The notes under the pieces: generated by a model
Told to the model about the DNA's origin: nothing
The model's database searches: none
The model's input: only the letters and a program-made list of their open reading frames with translations
DNA from: WTFY01 sp965203725
GTDB lineage: Bacteria; Pseudomonadota; Gammaproteobacteria; UBA4575
Direction: 5' to 3'
Assembly (NCBI GenBank): GCA_965203725.1
Contig: CBDBDH010000003.1
Span: 186,001-250,000 of the forward strand
Length of the DNA: 64,000 nucleotides
Shown: positions 62,672 to 64,000 of the stretch, in pieces
How positions within the stretch are numbered: position 1 is the first letter of the stretch
Layout: the number at the start of each line of letters is the position of its first letter
Position numbers and translations under genes: made by a program

Positions 62672-63853
62672 TCAGAGCAGCTGTCCGAAAATCCTGAACC
62701 CCGCCACATACGTTCCGATCGCAGAACCCAGAGTACTCAGTACGAATACCAGCAGTGTCTTGGCGACCGCATTCTTGCGCCAGCCCGGAAATGTCGCGGT
62801 GTCCTTGCGCAGTTCCCTGAAATCCCGGACCGTGGGCTTGCGAACGGCCAGTTCGACCGCAGCCGTGACCATGCCCGCGCCGATCGTGGGGTTCAGGGAG
62901 GTGATCGGTGCAGCCACAAAGGCCGTGCCCACCGTCACCGGGTGTGCACCGGCAATGGCCGCGCCCAGCGCGGACAGGCTGCCATTGATGAGGACCCACT
63001 GCCAGACAAGCTTCCAGCCCAGTTCCGGGCTTTCCCGGAAACCGAAGTAAAACCCGAGCCCGATCAGGATCACGATGATCCACGGGATGAATTTGGGCCA
63101 CGATTTTTTGGGGCGAACCGCATCCAGCTGTTCGATGAGTGCAGGCACATCCAGGGCCTCGTCTTTCAGGTAGCTCGTCATGCCTTTCAGGTGGCCGGCC
63201 CCGACCACCGCGAGAATGCGCTTGCCCGGATGCGTTTCAAGAGTTTGCTGGATTCTTGCCGCCATGTAGCGGTCGCGCTCGTCGATCAGCGGGACGGACA
63301 GCTCCCGGCTTTGTTCCGAGAACTGCGTGAACGCGATTTCGAGGACGTCCCCGGCCTTCATCTGCTCGATTTCCTCTTCGGATATTTTCTGGCGCATCAG
63401 CGCGCCCATGAACAACCCGGCCACCAGGTACGCGCGTTTCCAGAACGACATGTTCCGGTAGACCCGGTTGAGCGTGATCCCGACTTCCCGGTCGATCAGC
63501 ACGACGGGCAGCCCCAGCGCAGCGGCTTCCAGGATCGCGGTCTTCATCTCCAGGCCCAGTTCCACCCCCAGTTGCTCCGCCATTCTCTGCTGGTAGGCGC
63601 CAAGGGCCAGGTGCGCCGTCACCAGGTTGGCCCGGCCCTGGCGGAGCACCGCGAACAGGTCCATCTCGGCCAGTCGCTCCGGGTGCATCAGCGAGTTGCG
63701 CCGGCTCTGGCACAGCTCGATGCAAACGACATCGAATTCCCTTGAGCGAATCATGTCCCGGACCGCTTCGGCGCTGGCGCGCGAGACGTGCGCCGTACCC
63801 AGCAGCGTGACACTGCCCTCGCCGAGACGCAGGGACTGCAGCGGCTCGCTCAC
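62672..63853 (-). CDS. TraB-family membrane protein
   Basis: A 393-residue protein of the TraB/PrgY family. The N-terminal TraB domain has VTLLGTAHVSRASAE, VVCIELCQSRRNSL and the conserved GAGHLKGM, all typical. Four C-terminal helices follow from WPKFIPWIIVILIG to the end. TraB-like proteins are thought to degrade or bind peptide signals; metalloprotease activity is suspected from the conserved His and Glu residues. Confidence 0.88.
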   Translation of the reverse strand: MSEPLQSLRLGEGSVTLLGTAHVSRASAEAVRDMIRSREFDVVCIELCQSRRNSLMHPERLAEMDLFAVLRQGRANLVTAHLALGAYQQRMAEQLGVELGLEMKTAILEAAALGLPVVLIDREVGITLNRVYRNMSFWKRAYLVAGLFMGALMRQKISEEEIEQMKAGDVLEIAFTQFSEQSRELSVPLIDERDRYMAARIQQTLETHPGKRILAVVGAGHLKGMTSYLKDEALDVPALIEQLDAVRPKKSWPKFIPWIIVILIGLGFYFGFRESPELGWKLVWQWVLINGSLSALGAAIAGAHPVTVGTAFVAAPITSLNPTIGAGMVTAAVELAVRKPTVRDFRELRKDTATFPGWRKNAVAKTLLVFVLSTLGSAIGTYVAGFRIFGQLL

Positions 63854-63916
63854 GGCTCCCGGGGGTCCAGGATCGCAAGAACCGGGGTAATGAAATTACG
63901 GAGAATTATGCTGTTA

Positions 63917-64000
63917 CTATTTGTATTCATTATATTTCTTCGAACTTCCCTTCACCTTGTCTTTTGGATAGCGCTGCTGGTTCAGGGCGATCTTGTGCCG
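63917..64000 (-). CDS. C-terminal end of an unidentified gene (partial)
   Basis: The minus strand is open from the window edge to a TAG at 63917-63919. The 27 visible residues are strongly basic: RHKIALNQQRYPKDKVKGSS, then KKYNEYK. The rest lies outside the window and no family can be named. Confidence 0.4.
   Translation of the reverse strand, partial: RHKIALNQQRYPKDKVKGSSKKYNEYK

Overview
The window looks like the chromosome of a sulfur-oxidising proteobacterium, most likely gammaproteobacterial. It carries flavocytochrome c sulfide dehydrogenase, SoxYZ, a thiosulfate-type YeeE/YedE transporter, a DsrE2-like protein and several c-type cytochromes, next to ordinary proteobacterial housekeeping genes (moaA, dusA, fur, prc, an M17 aminopeptidase). 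Species cannot be assigned from the sequence alone. No rRNA, CRISPR array or prophage was seen. Three tRNA genes are present (Glu-TTC, Leu-TAA, Cys-GCA).

Layout. 1-12 kb: a Tad/Flp type IVc pilus locus with two TadE-like pseudopilins, flp pilin, cpaABCDEF, tadBC and a tadD-like lipoprotein on the other strand; the reading frames are chained by 1- or 4-base overlaps. Several inverted repeats lie before flp and a strong hairpin follows it. 10.5-18 kb: a NERD-domain protein, a thermonuclease, an outer-membrane protein, a small lipoprotein, and a two-gene ligase/hydrolase operon (GCS2 family plus M14 family), then tRNA-Glu. 18-30 kb: a redox/sulfur block with DsrE2, an NsrR-like regulator, monoheme, diheme and tetraheme cytochromes, sulfide dehydrogenase, TsuA-like transporter, SoxYZ and SirB2. 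Interleaved are three exported proteins built on Met-Asn-Pro repeats, one joined to a DUF302-like domain and one carrying a heme motif. This block is the best candidate for an undescribed system.

30-43.6 kb: two small transferases, a polyamine-type ABC importer whose binding protein carries a single-base frameshift, a porin, dusA, an aminopeptidase, an ABC-2 exporter, a cytochrome P450 and fur. 44.1-48.7 kb: an accessory segment (decayed ISNCY-type transposase, autotransporter, surface lipoprotein) bounded by diverged direct repeats that both contain the 3' end of tRNA-Leu. 48.7-58 kb: tRNAs, moaA, a DASS transporter, an isocitrate-lyase-family enzyme, an EamA exporter, a DnaJ-domain membrane protein, a NorD/CbbO-like VWA protein and an aminotransferase. 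58.2-59.8 kb: an AbiE toxin-antitoxin pair with a symmetric operator over its promoter. 60-64 kb: a SnoaL-like protein, tail-specific protease, a TraB-family membrane protein and the tail of one further gene.

How the parts may work together (inference): sulfide is oxidised in the periplasm by FccAB, thiosulfate or another sulfur compound is imported or carried by the YeeE-like transporter, SoxYZ and DsrE2, and electrons pass through the neighbouring cytochromes. The Met-rich proteins would act in the same compartment, perhaps binding copper, heme or sulfur.
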